The notes under the pieces: model-generated
The model's input: only the letters and a program-made list of their open reading frames with translations
What the model was told of the DNA's origin: nothing
Database searches by the model: none
Position numbers and translations under genes: made by a program
Source: Francisella salimarina
GTDB lineage: Bacteria; Pseudomonadota; Gammaproteobacteria; Francisellales; Francisellaceae
Direction: 5' to 3'
DNA length: 64,000 nucleotides
NCBI RefSeq assembly: GCF_007923265.1
Contig: NZ_VOJA01000003.1
Span: forward strand, 62,001 to 126,000
Shown here: piece after piece, positions 35,032-46,313 of the stretch
How positions within the stretch are numbered: position 1 is the stretch's first letter
How the letters are laid out: each line of letters begins with the position of its first letter

Positions 35032-35721
35032 ATGAAAAAAAAGATTAGTTTGATTTTTATAGTAATTCTGGGTCTAGCTTTGTACTCGTGTTCAACGATG
35101 TCCAGTGACGAGTTCGTTTATTTAGGTCATCCGAAGTCTTTAAGTGAATATCACATATACTATGATAAAACTCAAAATTTATATATGTTTGTTGATACTA
35201 AAGGCTGTTTCTACAAATCTGAAGAGTCTGGAACATGCTTTGCATTAGATGAAGATGAAACAAAATACTTCCTTGATAATGTGCTACCTAAGATGATAAC
35301 CGCTGAGAATAAGATCTTAAAGTATAAGCAAAAGCTTTTAAAGTATATGAAGGAAACAAATAAAAAATCTATTAAAAAAGCTGTGAAGATAAACTATGAA
35401 GTTAGGCCTGTGAAGCAGATAGATATTGATAACCATAAGGAGTATCATTTAGTTAATCAACAGTATAACCTTGAAGCTAATTTAGTAGTTATAGAAAATG
35501 ATGATGACATCTTGGTCTTATATTCTGTTAGAATTCCAGAAGCTATGAAAAGACAAAAAACACCTAATAAACCATTCTTGCTTGATCCTGAGTATCTGAA
35601 AAAAATCATGAACAAGGATTTTATAGCACGAGCAGAAAAATATCATTTAAATAAAAAAGCAGCAAAAAAAGCTAAGCAAGAAGAATTCAATAACTTTTTA
35701 AACAATGATATAGATATATAG
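35032..35721 (+). CDS. Putative lipoprotein of unknown function
   Basis: I do not recognise the family. The N-terminus is lipoprotein-like: 'MKKKISLIFIVILGLAL' followed by 'LYSCSTM', with Cys at about residue 20 as the likely lipidated residue; the -2 Tyr is unusual. The mature part contains two further Cys ('GCFYKSEESGTCF') that could form a disulfide, and a very Lys-rich C-terminus. The ATG at 35032 is preferred to a TTG two codons earlier. The stop is 2 bp before the trmL ATG, so the two genes are coupled. Attachment to the inner or outer membrane is not decided by the sequence. Confidence 0.75.
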   Translation: MKKKISLIFIVILGLALYSCSTMSSDEFVYLGHPKSLSEYHIYYDKTQNLYMFVDTKGCFYKSEESGTCFALDEDETKYFLDNVLPKMITAENKILKYKQKLLKYMKETNKKSIKKAVKINYEVRPVKQIDIDNHKEYHLVNQQYNLEANLVVIENDDDILVLYSVRIPEAMKRQKTPNKPFLLDPEYLKKIMNKDFIARAEKYHLNKKAAKKAKQEEFNNFLNNDIDI

Positions 35722-35723
35722 AA

Positions 35724-36191
35724 ATGATAAATATTGCATTATATGAACCTGAGATTCCACCCAACACTGGCAATATAATTAGATTATGTGCAAATGTAGG
35801 TGCTAAATTACACCTGATTGAGCCATTAGGGTTTAAGTTAGAAGATAAGCAACTTAGAAGAGCTGGTCTTGACTATCATGAGTTTGCAGATCTTAAGATT
35901 TATAAAAATTTTGATGAGTTTTATCAGAAAAATAAAGAAAATAAGATTTGGGCGTGTACAACAAAAGCGAAGCAGTACTATCATCAAGTAGATTTTGATA
36001 GTGATGATATTTTACTTTTTGGTCCAGAAACAAGAGGTTTACCAGCCGAAGTTTTAAGAATGCTTGAACAAACTCAGCTCAAGATTCCAATGCATGAAAA
36101 CAGTCGTAGTTTGAACTTATCAAATTCTGTGGCAGTAGTTTTGTATGGAGCATTGAGTAATATAGGCTTCGATAAATTAGGCCTTTTGTAG
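35724..36191 (+). CDS. trmL: tRNA (cytidine/uridine-34-2'-O)-methyltransferase
   Basis: SPOUT methyltransferase that modifies the wobble base of tRNA-Leu isoacceptors. The whole 155-aa chain fits TrmL: 'YEPEIPPNTGNIIRLCAN' (motif 1), 'LRRAGLDYHEF', 'LFGPETRGLPAEVL' (motif 2) and 'SRSLNLSNSVAVVLYGAL' (motif 3). Length matches the E. coli protein (157 aa). It begins 2 bp after the lipoprotein gene and converges on the second POT gene across 73 bp. Confidence 0.96.
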   Translation: MINIALYEPEIPPNTGNIIRLCANVGAKLHLIEPLGFKLEDKQLRRAGLDYHEFADLKIYKNFDEFYQKNKENKIWACTTKAKQYYHQVDFDSDDILLFGPETRGLPAEVLRMLEQTQLKIPMHENSRSLNLSNSVAVVLYGALSNIGFDKLGLL

Positions 36192-36264
36192 TGAAACTCT
36201 ATAGCTAATAATATTAGACAAATATTAGTGTTTATTTGAGCTATTTGGTTAAAGTTTGTGAAAT

Positions 36265-37713
36265 TTACTGATTAATAAGTTTCTTTTTAAATGGTGAAAG
36301 ACCAAAAGATATAAATGAAACAATTACTATAGCAATTCCAATCATTAAGAAAAGGCTGGTATAGGTATTTAGAGATAGAGTGAGGGTTTCTGAAGATACT
36401 TGCTGTTTACTTATCGCAGTTAATTGAGCAACTAATCCACCTAAAATCGAAGCAAATGCCAAGAATACCCACCACACTCCAATCATAAAGCCATTAACTT
36501 TAGCTGGAGCAAGTCTACTAAACATTGATAGTCCAATCGCGGATATTAGCAATTCCCCTAGTGCTTGAAGTGCATAACTACCAAATAGCCAGTATGATGA
36601 GATTACACCACTATGAGCTGTAAATTTAGAAACATACAGTAGTATGAAAGACAGGCCTATTACAAGTAACCCAGTAGAGAATTTGCTATATACATTTAAG
36701 CTAAACTTCGTGTTATTAGAGTGTACATAGTACATCGCTAAGATTGGACTTAAAACAAATATCCAGAAAGGATTAAGTGCTTGGAATGTCTCCGGTGCTA
36801 TTATAAATCCTAAAATTGAATGATCTGTGTTTTTGATAGTAAAGAGGTTTATTGATGATGCCATTTGTATGTATGATATCTTATATACTATAGCTTCACA
36901 CATTAGTATCAAAGCAAGCATCATCTTGTAGAAGTAGCCATCTTTCTTGTATAAAAATGCTAAATATATATAGATAAGTAGACAAGCAATAAAACTCAAA
37001 ATGACTATTAATTTTGCTAAGAATAGATACGCAAGTAGAGCTTTGACTATATATATCATAGCAATTACCCCTATTATTACCCAGAATAAATAACTTAATC
37101 TAAGCTTTTGGGCACCTGCGTGAGTAGATATATGCTTCATTGTGAAACCAAAGCCTACAAAAGTAGCTATAGCAAAGATCAAAGCTATAGAGATAACTAC
37201 AAAACTTGCAGAGTAACCATAATGTTTCGCAATCGTTGGAATCGCTAAGCTACCAAGTAGTGAGCCTAAATTTATAGCCATATAAAAAAGAGTGAAAGCA
37301 TTGCTGATTTGTCCGGAGTCGCTTTTTTCATAACATTTTGATAGCAGGCTTGTAGGATTTGATTTAAATAAACCTGTACCAACACATATAAAAGAAAGCC
37401 CCCATAGTGTTGATTCCTTATCCCCGATCGTTAGAAGTACGTAACCACTTAACAAGACAATAAGTCCCAGAACAATGGTTCTTTTCGCCCCAAGAATTGC
37501 ATCTCCAATATAGCCACCTAATACTATAAAAGCATATACTAGTGCTGCAAATGCAGCATAGGTCGCAATTGCCGAACTTTCACTTAATTGAATGCTACCA
37601 CGTTGTAAATAAACAACTAAAATGGCAACTAAAGCCTGATAGCCAAATCGCTCCCATATCTCTAACATAAAGATAGTATAAAAAGCCTTTGGTTGTTCAA
37701 AGATTTTTAACAT
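36265..37713 (-). CDS. POT/PTR2-family proton-coupled peptide transporter (second copy)
   Basis: A 482-aa protein with about 14 membrane segments. The E-x-x-E-R motif reads 'LEIWERFGYQALVA', 'FTLFYMAINLGSLLGSLA' is the second POT motif, and 'QALGELLISAIGLSMFSRLA' a third. In motif 1 the usual second Tyr (E-R-F-x-Y-Y) is Gln, as in DtpA-D relatives of E. coli. It is diverged from the copy at 22833-24260, so substrate ranges may differ. It lies 82 bp downstream of argS on the same strand. The substrate is inferred to be di- or tripeptides. Confidence 0.9.
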   Translation of the reverse strand: MLKIFEQPKAFYTIFMLEIWERFGYQALVAILVVYLQRGSIQLSESSAIATYAAFAALVYAFIVLGGYIGDAILGAKRTIVLGLIVLLSGYVLLTIGDKESTLWGLSFICVGTGLFKSNPTSLLSKCYEKSDSGQISNAFTLFYMAINLGSLLGSLAIPTIAKHYGYSASFVVISIALIFAIATFVGFGFTMKHISTHAGAQKLRLSYLFWVIIGVIAMIYIVKALLAYLFLAKLIVILSFIACLLIYIYLAFLYKKDGYFYKMMLALILMCEAIVYKISYIQMASSINLFTIKNTDHSILGFIIAPETFQALNPFWIFVLSPILAMYYVHSNNTKFSLNVYSKFSTGLLVIGLSFILLYVSKFTAHSGVISSYWLFGSYALQALGELLISAIGLSMFSRLAPAKVNGFMIGVWWVFLAFASILGGLVAQLTAISKQQVSSETLTLSLNTYTSLFLMIGIAIVIVSFISFGLSPFKKKLINQ

Positions 37714-37795
37714 AAGTTTGTTTCCAGTTATTTCTACTTAATTTTGATAGTAGCGATTGAGGTTAAGTTTAATGAGCATGAAGTGATATTTATCT

Positions 37796-39541
37796 CTACA
37801 TTCTTTCAGGAATAGAGATTCCCAACAAATCTGCTGCTGTAGTCATGGCTTTTATTGTTGCCATACATAATGCTATTCTTGATTTTTTTAGTTGCTCATC
37901 TTCAATATTCATTATAGGGCAGTTTACATAAAACTTATTAAAGCTATTGGCTAGAGAATATGCATATTCACAAATATGATGAGGTTGGGAGTTTTCATAA
38001 GCACGAGATATTGCAATAGGGAATTGTATTAACTGTAGTTGCAGTTTTTCTTCATGTTCATTAGCGGCTTTTGCTATTCTATATTCTTTAGCTAAAGTAT
38101 TAATGTTGTAGTTCTCGCCGAAGATCTTTCTCAAAATAGCTTTTGCTCTAACGGTTGTATATAGTAAGTATGGCCCTGTTTTGCCTTCATATTGGGCGAA
38201 TTTTTCTAAATCAAAAATGTAGTCATTAGAGTAGTTGTTAACTAAATCACCAAACTTAATGGTTGCCATAGCTACTTGATTAATGATATTTTCATCCTTC
38301 TCCTCAGGCATTCTTTTGTGAGCATACTCTTTTGCTTGAGATATTAGATCTGAAAGGTGCATTACGCCACCTTCACGTGTTTTAAATGGACGACCATCCT
38401 TACCATTTACTGTACCAAACGCAACGTGTTTAAGTTTACATTCTTCATTAACGACTTTTGTTCTCTTAGCTACACTAAATACTTGCTTAAAGTGAAGGGA
38501 CTGTCTTTTATCCACTACATAAATTATTTCATCGGGATTTAAATCTTTAGCACGCTGCCATAGTGTTGCAAGGTCTGTTGTACCGTACATCACACCACCA
38601 TCTTTTTTGATAACTATAAGAGGAGGAATTCCTTCCTTATTGGTGTCAATGACCCATGCGCCTTCATCTTCATATATGAAATTATTCGTTTTAAAATAGT
38701 CAATCATTTCATCTACGAACTTGTTCGCATCACTTTCACCAAGCCATAAGTCAAAATGGACATCTAAACTATCAAAATCTTTTTTAATAGCTTCTATAGA
38801 TATTCTCACGAAATGCTGCCATAGAGCTACGTAGCCTTTACGGCCTTGTTGAAGTTCAAAAGTTGCTTGTCTTGCTTTATCCATTTCAGTTATATCTGAT
38901 TTGCATCTTCTTGACGCTCTAGGATATATTTCCGCAAGTTCTTGAACTGTTACAGGAGAGCTTTTTGGATACTCACCGCTATAGTTCTCATCAAAGTATA
39001 CAAGCTCTGGGGATTCTAGTTTTATTTCTTCTATTAGCATGCCCATTTGTGTGCCCCAGTCACCAAGGTGAACATCTGATATTACATTATCATTGTAGAA
39101 TCTGTGTATTCTTTGTAGCGCATCTCCTAAAAGTGCTGATCTAATATGTCCAACATGCATTGGCTTGGCTACGTTTGGACCTCCAAAGTCTAAAACTACT
39201 TTTTTTGATTGGGCATTAGTTTGTACGCCAAATTTAGGTGAGTTGAGAAATTTGTCAGTTGTACTAGCCAGAAATTTATCTGATAATGATATGTTTATAA
39301 ATCCAGGCCTAGCTACTTCAAGTTTAGAGAAAATATCTTCTCTATCAATTTGCTCTATTATCTCTTGGGCTATTATTAGAGGAGCTTTCTTAGCAAATTT
39401 AGCTAGTGGCATAGCACCATTGCATTGAAAGTGGCCCACGCCTTCACGAGTAGATGTTACAACTTTAGCAAAAGTTTGAGAGTACCCTAGCTTTTCAAAT
39501 GCTTGAGCGAATATGTCTGATAAATAGTTTTCTATATTCAT
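37796..39541 (-). CDS. argS: Arginyl-tRNA synthetase
   Basis: Class I synthetase charging tRNA-Arg. The HIGH motif is in '[19 protein letters not shown]' (about residues 124-142). The degenerate KMSKS region is '[14 protein letters not shown]', as in E. coli ArgRS. The N-terminal Add-1 domain ('[13 protein letters not shown]') and the C-terminal anticodon-binding helices ('[15 protein letters not shown]', ending '[10 protein letters not shown]') are present. Length 581 aa is close to E. coli (577). It is divergent from lptD across 132 bp. Confidence 0.97.
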   Translation of the reverse strand: MNIENYLSDIFAQAFEKLGYSQTFAKVVTSTREGVGHFQCNGAMPLAKFAKKAPLIIAQEIIEQIDREDIFSKLEVARPGFINISLSDKFLASTTDKFLNSPKFGVQTNAQSKKVVLDFGGPNVAKPMHVGHIRSALLGDALQRIHRFYNDNVISDVHLGDWGTQMGMLIEEIKLESPELVYFDENYSGEYPKSSPVTVQELAEIYPRASRRCKSDITEMDKARQATFELQQGRKGYVALWQHFVRISIEAIKKDFDSLDVHFDLWLGESDANKFVDEMIDYFKTNNFIYEDEGAWVIDTNKEGIPPLIVIKKDGGVMYGTTDLATLWQRAKDLNPDEIIYVVDKRQSLHFKQVFSVAKRTKVVNEECKLKHVAFGTVNGKDGRPFKTREGGVMHLSDLISQAKEYAHKRMPEEKDENIINQVAMATIKFGDLVNNYSNDYIFDLEKFAQYEGKTGPYLLYTTVRAKAILRKIFGENYNINTLAKEYRIAKAANEHEEKLQLQLIQFPIAISRAYENSQPHHICEYAYSLANSFNKFYVNCPIMNIEDEQLKKSRIALCMATIKAMTTAADLLGISIPERM

Positions 39542-39592
39542 TGAAATAGTCCAGTTCTTTGTTTTAGAAGTTACCGTCTTTAAAATTAAAAA

Positions 39593-39621
39593 TGGAAAAA
39601 TTAAGTAAATGTAGATATAAT
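39593..39621 (+). promoter_or_regulatory. Candidate lptD operon promoter
   Basis: TGGAAA (39593-39598, 4 of 6) and a perfect TATAAT (39616-39621) are 17 bp apart, 52 bp upstream of the lptD ATG at 39674. It would drive lptD-surA and the closely packed genes behind them. Confidence 0.4.
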
Positions 39622-39673
39622 ATCACGGTTATTTTTAAAAACTCAATAAAATTAAGGCTTTTAAAGGTCAAAT

Positions 39674-42292
39674 ATGCTAAAGGGGATTCACAGGTATTTA
39701 CTAGTATGTTTAGGTACTGTAGCGTTTACAGTGCAAGCGCATGCTGCGCGAATGATTAGTAAAAATCCTATCAAAGAAGATTGGAAGTGTGAAATTGTAG
39801 ATGGTCAATGGAGCTGCAAAAGAGCAGAAAAGCCGAAGAACGTTTTTGATAAAGAAATTAGTGCAGCAGAAAAAGAGAAAGCTTTAGCTGATGATTTAGC
39901 GTGGGTTAAGAAACCAGAAACTTTTGTGGGAGGTTATTATAGTAATGACCCTCAGTTTACTCAAGCACTATGTGCTTCAAAGAAGACTGATCTTAGTTAT
40001 GAAAATTCAGAATTTGACAATGACGGTACATTAATTGCTTCTGGTAATGTTCAAGTTCTTCAGTGTGATCAAGAATTATATGGGAATAATGCCATAGTAA
40101 ATCTAACTAGTGATAATAGTGCAATTAGATCAATGGTCATGACAGGTGATGTTATTGCTAAACAACCATCTACTGGGATCGTAATTAGGACTAAAGAGCT
40201 AGACTCTGATATGACTAATGGTACTTATAGTACTGGCGAAGCTTACTTTAGAATGGCACGTGAGACACCTGATACTAGAATATATAATAAAGAGAACTTT
40301 ACTGGTTATTTGCGCGGTTATGCGAAAACTCTTAAGAAAGAGGAAGATGGTAATATAATGCTTTCAGATGGTTATATTACTTCTGGTGGACCATATGATA
40401 ATGCTTGGAAAATAACTGGTAGTGATATCGATATCGATACTAATACAGAGATGGCATATGTTAAAAATGGCTTCTTCAAAATAGATGATGTGCCAGTGAT
40501 GTATATACCATATTTCTCACACCCGATAAATGATAAACGTAAATCTGGATTCTTATTCCCAGGTTTTGTTCAAAATAGTAATTCTGGCATAGGGGTTTCA
40601 GTACCATATTATTTCAACTTAGCACCAAACTATGATTTCTTACTTAATAACGTTATTTGGTCAGAAAGAGGTATTATGGAGAATGGTACATTCCGTTACA
40701 TGACCAAATACTTTGAGGGACAGTTTGAAGGGTCGTTAGTTCCATGGGACTTCAAAGAAGGAAGAATGAGGGGAGCGTTCGATATAACCACGACAGGTAG
40801 TTATGCACTTGGCGATGGAACATTATCTACAAATCTAATATATGAGTATGTTAGTGATGAGAATTACTATAATGATTTCTCGTCAGGTAATGTTGATTTG
40901 GTTACAAAGACACTATTAACTAGACAATTTGACCTTAACTATGGTAATGAATATATAGACTCTGGGATAACAGTCCTAGATTATGGAGTTGTAAATCCAG
41001 CTATTGACTTAGCAAATATACCTTATGCTAAACTACCAGAAGTGAGGTTTAATATAACTTCTGATGGCTATACTCCTGATTATGTAACTCTTAGTGCAAA
41101 TACTCTTAATACGTACTTTTATAAGTCTCCTTGGGAAATAAATCCTGCTGCTGGTCCTGAGAGAGGAACTAACGTGAGTGGTTTTAGATCTTATGAAGCG
41201 CCAAAGATCAAGGGTAACTTTAATAATGGTTGGGGGTATTTTAATCCATCTTTAGAACTACCTATTCGTTATTACCAGCTTGATAGAAAATCATCTGATA
41301 CAATTAAGTTTGATAATAGTACAGTTACAAGTGTTTTACCTATATTCAATATAGATGCGGCTGCTTATTTTGACAGGGATTATACAACTGAAAGTGGCTC
41401 TTATACTCAAACAATTAAACCGAGATTATTCTACACATATATCCCGTATCAGAATCAAACGGATATTCCAATATTTGATACAAGCATGCAGAATGAACAA
41501 TATATGCAGATGTTCCAGGTAAACAGATTTACTGGGTTTGATAGAATCAATAATGCTAATCAGTTAACTTATGCATTAGAGACTTATACAACGAGCCAAG
41601 ACGATGGAAGTACTTTAGCTTCTGCTAAAATTGGCCAGATGGCATATTTTGAGGATAGAAAAGTTAACTTGTGCCAAGGTGATGCAAAATGTCCATATCC
41701 TGGAATGGAAGATAAGTATGCGAATGATATGTTTTCTCCGATTATGTCATCTTTTGAATTTCAGGTAATTAAAAATATTTATTTGTCAGCACAAATTAAC
41801 TATAGGCTTCAAACATCAAAGTTTGATTATCAAGTCTATCAACTATCATATAAAGATGAGAATGAAAATATTTTCAATATTTCTTATAACAGTATAGAAG
41901 ATAACTGGAACTCTATTACACAAGAGCAAATTAATAATGGACAGACTCCACAGCCTCAGGAGACAATAACGTTATCTACAATATTAAATATTACAGATCA
42001 CTGGGGTGTTACAGCGTTGTGGAACTACAACTTTAAACAGCAGCAAATATCGAACGTATTTGCAGGTATTCAATATAATGCTAAATCTTGGGCTATTAGG
42101 GCTATGTGGCAGGCTAGTTCATATACTAACGAAGATCCTAACAATCCACAAAAGTTAGCTGATTTGACAAGTACATATATGTTAGAGTTCGAATTAAAAG
42201 GTCTTGGAGGTATTGGGGATACTAGTAATCTATCTTCACGTTTACAACAGATAAACGGTTATAAGGTTGGTGAATGGGGAGAAGGTATATAA
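39674..42292 (+). CDS. lptD: LPS-assembly outer-membrane protein LptD
   Basis: Outer-membrane barrel that, with LptE, inserts LPS into the outer leaflet. A signal peptide (residues 1 to about 24, ending 'QAHA') is followed by the periplasmic OstA/LptA-like domain ('[20 protein letters not shown]', residues 117-136) and a C-terminal beta-barrel rich in aromatic and alternating residues, with the insert motif '[20 protein letters not shown]'. Length 872 aa. Cysteines occur at 39 and 48 and as '[10 protein letters not shown]' late in the barrel. The adjacent CC pair used for the disulfide switch in E. coli is not seen, so the disulfide pattern must differ. It overlaps surA by one base. Confidence 0.93.
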   Translation: MLKGIHRYLLVCLGTVAFTVQAHAARMISKNPIKEDWKCEIVDGQWSCKRAEKPKNVFDKEISAAEKEKALADDLAWVKKPETFVGGYYSNDPQFTQALCASKKTDLSYENSEFDNDGTLIASGNVQVLQCDQELYGNNAIVNLTSDNSAIRSMVMTGDVIAKQPSTGIVIRTKELDSDMTNGTYSTGEAYFRMARETPDTRIYNKENFTGYLRGYAKTLKKEEDGNIMLSDGYITSGGPYDNAWKITGSDIDIDTNTEMAYVKNGFFKIDDVPVMYIPYFSHPINDKRKSGFLFPGFVQNSNSGIGVSVPYYFNLAPNYDFLLNNVIWSERGIMENGTFRYMTKYFEGQFEGSLVPWDFKEGRMRGAFDITTTGSYALGDGTLSTNLIYEYVSDENYYNDFSSGNVDLVTKTLLTRQFDLNYGNEYIDSGITVLDYGVVNPAIDLANIPYAKLPEVRFNITSDGYTPDYVTLSANTLNTYFYKSPWEINPAAGPERGTNVSGFRSYEAPKIKGNFNNGWGYFNPSLELPIRYYQLDRKSSDTIKFDNSTVTSVLPIFNIDAAAYFDRDYTTESGSYTQTIKPRLFYTYIPYQNQTDIPIFDTSMQNEQYMQMFQVNRFTGFDRINNANQLTYALETYTTSQDDGSTLASAKIGQMAYFEDRKVNLCQGDAKCPYPGMEDKYANDMFSPIMSSFEFQVIKNIYLSAQINYRLQTSKFDYQVYQLSYKDENENIFNISYNSIEDNWNSITQEQINNGQTPQPQETITLSTILNITDHWGVTALWNYNFKQQQISNVFAGIQYNAKSWAIRAMWQASSYTNEDPNNPQKLADLTSTYMLEFELKGLGGIGDTSNLSSRLQQINGYKVGEWGEGI

Positions 42293-43704
42293 TGAAGAGG
42301 TTACTGTCTTCAGTTACTATAGTGCTATTAACTACTTCTGTGGGATTGTCTGATATTTCGTCTAGTTTGTTTCAAAATTCATTTAATTCTAGTATTAGTG
42401 CACCAGCAGATTCACCAGAAATGTCTGAAGATAAAAGACATTTAGTTAATAAGACAGTAGCGATAGTTAATAGTAAGCCTATTACTTCTTTTGAACTGGA
42501 TCGAGAGGTAGCAAAGCTCGAAGCTATGAATCCAAATGCAAATTTTAATTCTGATTCATTACAAATTAGAAGGGAAGCTTTGCAAGAATTAATAGCTCAA
42601 AGCGTTTTGTTACAATTGGCTGAGCGAAATAATATTGTGGTTTCTAATCAGCAGCTTGACTCTGCAATAAAAGATATAGCTGCAAAAAATGGCGTTTCTG
42701 TTGACTCTCTCAAATTAAATATTGAAGCATCAGGCATGTCTTTTGATAGCTATAAGAAAAGAATCAGAGAGCAGCTTATGGTGAGCCAATTACAACAACA
42801 AGCTATTTCACAACAAGTATATGTTTCTCCGGAGGAAATCCAAAAATATATTAAAAAGCATCAAGAGCAATTCGATAAAGAAATGGCTCCTGTTAAGCTT
42901 TATACTTTAAAAAATCTGATTGTGGCTCTACCAGATTCAAAAAAAGCACGTCAAAAGAAAATAGATTTATTTAAGAAATTAGCAATTGCTGTTAATAAAG
43001 GCTATATTGACTTTTCTGAAGTTGTTAAGCAATTTTCTCAAGCTCCTAATGCCACTTATGGCGGTATTGTTAGCCAACAGGTAAAATTTGATTCAATACC
43101 TAGTATTTATAAAGAGTATGTAAAAGATTCGAAAGAACATCAAGTATCTGAGCCTTTTATAATAAACCATACTCTACAAATGATATATGTAGACAACATT
43201 GATGAAAAAGCTCCGATGCTCAGTAAAAAAGTTACTAAGTATTATGTTTATGCTATTGAAATAAAGCTAGATGGTGGCATGACAGAAGAGGGAGCTAAAA
43301 GCTCCTTAGATCGAGCTAGGCTTGCTATAGAGAGTGGTCAAAGTTTTACAAAGGTTGCTTTAAAGTATAATCAAGATTATGATCATGCGAATGGTAGGTT
43401 TAGATGGGTTTCAAGGTTAGATAGTCCACCTGTCATACCACCAGCAGCGTTTTCAAAATTAGAATCAATGAAAAAAGGAGAGGTTTCTGAACCTTTTCAG
43501 GCAGATTCTAAGACTTGGATGATTATCAAATATACTAAAGTAAAAGAACATGATGCGGCAGAGGAGCTTAAAGAACAGAAAGCACTGGAAGCAATATTCT
43601 CTGAGAAAGCCCAAGAAGTATATAAGACATGGTTAACCTCTATGAAGGATGATGCTTATATTGAAATATTAGAAAGTGATTTAAAGACACCAGAACTTTA
43701 TTAA
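42292..43704 (+). CDS. surA: Periplasmic chaperone/peptidyl-prolyl isomerase SurA
   Basis: Periplasmic chaperone for outer-membrane proteins, including LptD encoded just before it. A signal peptide ('[20 protein letters not shown]') is followed by the SurA N-terminal domain ('[19 protein letters not shown]'), then two parvulin-like segments around residues 195-290 and 300-410, the second with '[19 protein letters not shown]'. The frame is open from 42274, but ATG 42292 has GGAGAAGG upstream and begins the signal peptide, so it is chosen. The start shares one base with the lptD stop; rsmA begins 1 bp after the surA stop. lptD-surA-rsmA-apaH is also the E. coli order (pdxA inserted there). Confidence 0.93.
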   Translation: MKRLLSSVTIVLLTTSVGLSDISSSLFQNSFNSSISAPADSPEMSEDKRHLVNKTVAIVNSKPITSFELDREVAKLEAMNPNANFNSDSLQIRREALQELIAQSVLLQLAERNNIVVSNQQLDSAIKDIAAKNGVSVDSLKLNIEASGMSFDSYKKRIREQLMVSQLQQQAISQQVYVSPEEIQKYIKKHQEQFDKEMAPVKLYTLKNLIVALPDSKKARQKKIDLFKKLAIAVNKGYIDFSEVVKQFSQAPNATYGGIVSQQVKFDSIPSIYKEYVKDSKEHQVSEPFIINHTLQMIYVDNIDEKAPMLSKKVTKYYVYAIEIKLDGGMTEEGAKSSLDRARLAIESGQSFTKVALKYNQDYDHANGRFRWVSRLDSPPVIPPAAFSKLESMKKGEVSEPFQADSKTWMIIKYTKVKEHDAAEELKEQKALEAIFSEKAQEVYKTWLTSMKDDAYIEILESDLKTPELY

Positions 43705-43705
43705 A

Positions 43706-44494
43706 ATGCAATATAAAACAAAAGCTAAAAAATCATTAGGTCAAAATTTTCTGCAAGATGAAAATATAATAAGAAAGATAGTTCAATTAGCGAATATTAA
43801 AAAAAATGATATGGTGCTTGAAATAGGCCCTGGTTTAGGAGCATTGACTCGCTATATACTCACATACTCTAACCATGTAAGTGTAGTTGAGTTTGATGCT
43901 AGTGTCATTGATACTTTGTTACAAAACTGTCAAAAATATGGCAAGCCAAAAATTTTTAATGAAGATTTTTTGAAATTTAACTTAGATACCCTCAGAGTTG
44001 AACATCAGCAAAAAATAAAACTTCTTGGTAATTTGCCCTATAATATCTCATCACCAATATTGTTCAAAGTGATTGAGCAAAGCGACAAGATTATAGATGC
44101 TCATTTTATGCTTCAGAAAGAAGTTGTCGAGAGAATTATATCTCAACCGAACTCTAAGTCTTATGGGAGGCTATCAGTGGTTTTACAGTATCATTTTGAT
44201 TGCAATATGATAATGAAAATTCCTCCTGAAGTGTTTTATCCTAAGCCTAAAGTTGATTCGGCTATTTTACGTCTTAAACCAAAAACTGATAAACTGATTA
44301 TTAATGATTATCACTTTTTTGAAAGTATTGTTAAACAAAGCTTTGCGCAACGCAGAAAAACTCTGCATAATAATCTTAAAGGTATATTAAAAGAACTTAA
44401 TGTAGATCCTAGTACTTTGCCCGTAAATACAAAGTTAAGAGCGGAAAATTTAAGTGTGGAGGATTTTGTTAGTTTAGCAAACTTTTTGAAATAA
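43706..44494 (+). CDS. rsmA: 16S rRNA dimethyladenosine transferase RsmA (KsgA)
   Basis: Dimethylates A1518 and A1519 near the 3' end of 16S rRNA, a late check on 30S assembly. SAM-binding and catalytic motifs are clear: '[15 protein letters not shown]', '[14 protein letters not shown]' (motif I), 'VVEFDASV', '[14 protein letters not shown]' (motif IV, NLPY) and '[14 protein letters not shown]'. Length 262 aa is normal. It starts 1 bp after surA, so translation is coupled, and apaH follows after 12 bp. Confidence 0.97.
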   Translation: MQYKTKAKKSLGQNFLQDENIIRKIVQLANIKKNDMVLEIGPGLGALTRYILTYSNHVSVVEFDASVIDTLLQNCQKYGKPKIFNEDFLKFNLDTLRVEHQQKIKLLGNLPYNISSPILFKVIEQSDKIIDAHFMLQKEVVERIISQPNSKSYGRLSVVLQYHFDCNMIMKIPPEVFYPKPKVDSAILRLKPKTDKLIINDYHFFESIVKQSFAQRRKTLHNNLKGILKELNVDPSTLPVNTKLRAENLSVEDFVSLANFLK

Positions 44495-44506
44495 GGTGTA
44501 AGATAA

Positions 44507-45334
44507 ATGGCTACATATGTTATTGGTGACGTACAAGGCTGTTACGATGAGTTGCAATTGTTGTTGCAAGATATAAAGTTTAATAAAAATAAAGATAAAC
44601 TTATTTTTGCAGGAGATATTTTAAATAAAGGACCTAAGTCTCTTGAGACAGTTGATTTCATAATGTCTTTAGGAGAGTCAGCGCAAGTTGTATTAGGTAA
44701 TCATGAGATATTATTTCTGGCTATTAGCTATAACTACTTGCCGTCAAGTAGTAAAAATACTTTCGATGATATTATTAAAGCTAATAACTTAAGAGAAATT
44801 CAAGAGTGGTTATGTAATCAAAGCCTTCTAATCAAAGTAAATGATACTTTTGTTGTTCATGCAGGAATTCCACATATTTGGTCGCCTAAAAAAGCTCTTA
44901 AAAGAGCTAATGAAGTAGAGTTTGTATTAAGAAACATAACGACTAGAAGGCTTTTATTAGCTAATCTGTTTAATAATGAAATGGAAAAGTGGAATAAAGA
45001 GTTAGAGGGTATAGATAGATGGTTGTGTATACTTAACTACTTTACTAGAATGAGAACTGTAGATAAAAATGGAAGATTAAATCTTAAGTTCAGCTCAACA
45101 ATTGATCAAATCCCACAAAGTTTTAAACCATGGTTTAAGATCAAACATAAGAAATTTGAAAATAAGTATAAGATAGTTTTTGGTCATTGGGCAGCTATCA
45201 AAGGAGAAACAAAAGATAAAGGTGCTATAGCTTTGGATACAGGTTGTGTTTTTGGTGGTCGACTAAGTTGTTATTGTATAGAAACGCATAAGCACTATAG
45301 TGTTAAAGCTTTGAAAAGCTATAAGGATGTTTAA
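44507..45334 (+). CDS. apaH: Symmetrical bis(5'-nucleosyl)-tetraphosphatase
   Basis: Cleaves Ap4A to two ADP and can remove Np4 caps from RNA. It is a PPP-family metallophosphatase: '[17 protein letters not shown]' (motif 1, with Gln in place of the E. coli second His), '[13 protein letters not shown]' (motif 2), 'VVLGNHEIL' (motif 3), '[10 protein letters not shown]', 'FGHWAAIKG' and '[15 protein letters not shown]'. Length 275 aa fits the E. coli enzyme (280). It begins 12 bp after rsmA with AAGG upstream and ends 1 bp before the aroQ start codon. Confidence 0.96.
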   Translation: MATYVIGDVQGCYDELQLLLQDIKFNKNKDKLIFAGDILNKGPKSLETVDFIMSLGESAQVVLGNHEILFLAISYNYLPSSSKNTFDDIIKANNLREIQEWLCNQSLLIKVNDTFVVHAGIPHIWSPKKALKRANEVEFVLRNITTRRLLLANLFNNEMEKWNKELEGIDRWLCILNYFTRMRTVDKNGRLNLKFSSTIDQIPQSFKPWFKIKHKKFENKYKIVFGHWAAIKGETKDKGAIALDTGCVFGGRLSCYCIETHKHYSVKALKSYKDV

Positions 45335-45335
45335 T

Positions 45336-45773
45336 ATGGATATTTTACTCATTAACGGTCCAAACCTTAATCTATTAGGTAAGAGACAACCTCATATTTA
45401 TGGTAATAAGACTATTGAGGATATTAATAATGAGTTACTTAAAATAGCACAAAATAATAATGTAACTGTTGATTTTTTCCAGAGTAATCATGAGGGAGAG
45501 ATCGTTGATAAAATTCAACAATCAGTATCTAAAATAATAATTATAAACCCAGCTGCATATACTCATACAAGCATTGCAATACGCGATGCTTTTTTGGCTA
45601 TAGATAAGCCTTTTATTGAAATACATTTGTCGAATATATATAATAGAGAAGAGTTTAGGACTAAGTCGCTTCTATCAGATATTGCTCATGGATGCATATT
45701 TGGGTTTGGGCCAAACGGATATACATTAGCGCTAATAGAAGCAATTAACTATATTAATATGAAAGGAGAGTAG
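45336..45773 (+). CDS. aroQ: 3-dehydroquinate dehydratase, type II
   Basis: Third step of the shikimate pathway. Motifs match type II enzymes: '[16 protein letters not shown]' with the catalytic Tyr shortly after ('HIYG'), '[14 protein letters not shown]', '[17 protein letters not shown]', and '[14 protein letters not shown]'. The ATG at 45336 gives 145 aa and has AAGGA nine bases upstream; an ATG at 45327 overlaps that ribosome site and is rejected. Placement just before accB and accC is common in gammaproteobacteria. Confidence 0.97.
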   Translation: MDILLINGPNLNLLGKRQPHIYGNKTIEDINNELLKIAQNNNVTVDFFQSNHEGEIVDKIQQSVSKIIIINPAAYTHTSIAIRDAFLAIDKPFIEIHLSNIYNREEFRTKSLLSDIAHGCIFGFGPNGYTLALIEAINYINMKGE

Positions 45774-45777
45774 AAAC

Positions 45778-46248
45778 ATGGATTTATTAAAAGCGATAGA
45801 TAGAGTAGCAGAGATTCTTAACTCGAGTGATATCAAAGAGATTAGAGTTAAAGATGGTGGCTCAAGCATCTTTATGACAAAAAATAATACTGCTGCTACG
45901 GTTGTATCATCAGCTCCTGCTGTAAGTAGTGTTGCTTCAGCAGCACCAGTAGCAGCTAGTGCTCCAACTACTGCAACTTCAGCTCCTAAGCAAGTAGAAG
46001 CAGAAGAAATTAACGGTGAAGAAGTTAAATCTCCAATGGTTGGTACTTTTTATAGTGCGTCTTCTCCTGATGCGGCACCTTATGTTAAAGAAGGTCAAGA
46101 AGTTAAAAAAGGCGATGTTCTTTGTATAATTGAAGCAATGAAAATTATGAACAAGATTGAAGCTGAGAAAGCTGGCAAAATTGTTAAAATTATCGCTAAA
46201 GATGGTGATCCTGTACAATTCGATCAACCTTTATTTATTATTGAATAA
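45778..46248 (+). CDS. accB: Biotin carboxyl carrier protein of acetyl-CoA carboxylase
   Basis: Carries the biotin on which carboxylation for fatty acid synthesis takes place. The N-terminal part (to about residue 40) is followed by an Ala/Ser/Thr/Pro-rich flexible linker (residues 41-75) and the lipoyl/biotinyl domain with the attachment motif 'EAMKIMNKIEA', where the first Lys carries biotin. Length 156 aa equals E. coli. A strong ribosome site (AAAGGAGAG) overlaps the aroQ stop. accC follows 65 bp downstream. The ligase that would attach biotin is the birA gene at 50520-51302. Confidence 0.98.
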   Translation: MDLLKAIDRVAEILNSSDIKEIRVKDGGSSIFMTKNNTAATVVSSAPAVSSVASAAPVAASAPTTATSAPKQVEAEEINGEEVKSPMVGTFYSASSPDAAPYVKEGQEVKKGDVLCIIEAMKIMNKIEAEKAGKIVKIIAKDGDPVQFDQPLFIIE

Positions 46249-46313
46249 TAAACAATCAGTAATTTAAGTAAAGACTTCATAAATCTAGTATAAACTTTTA
46301 AAGGTAATACAAA

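Noticed and set aside
45327-45335. ATG at 45327 as the aroQ start
   Set aside because: It abuts the AAGGA ribosome site, which is correctly spaced for ATG 45336.
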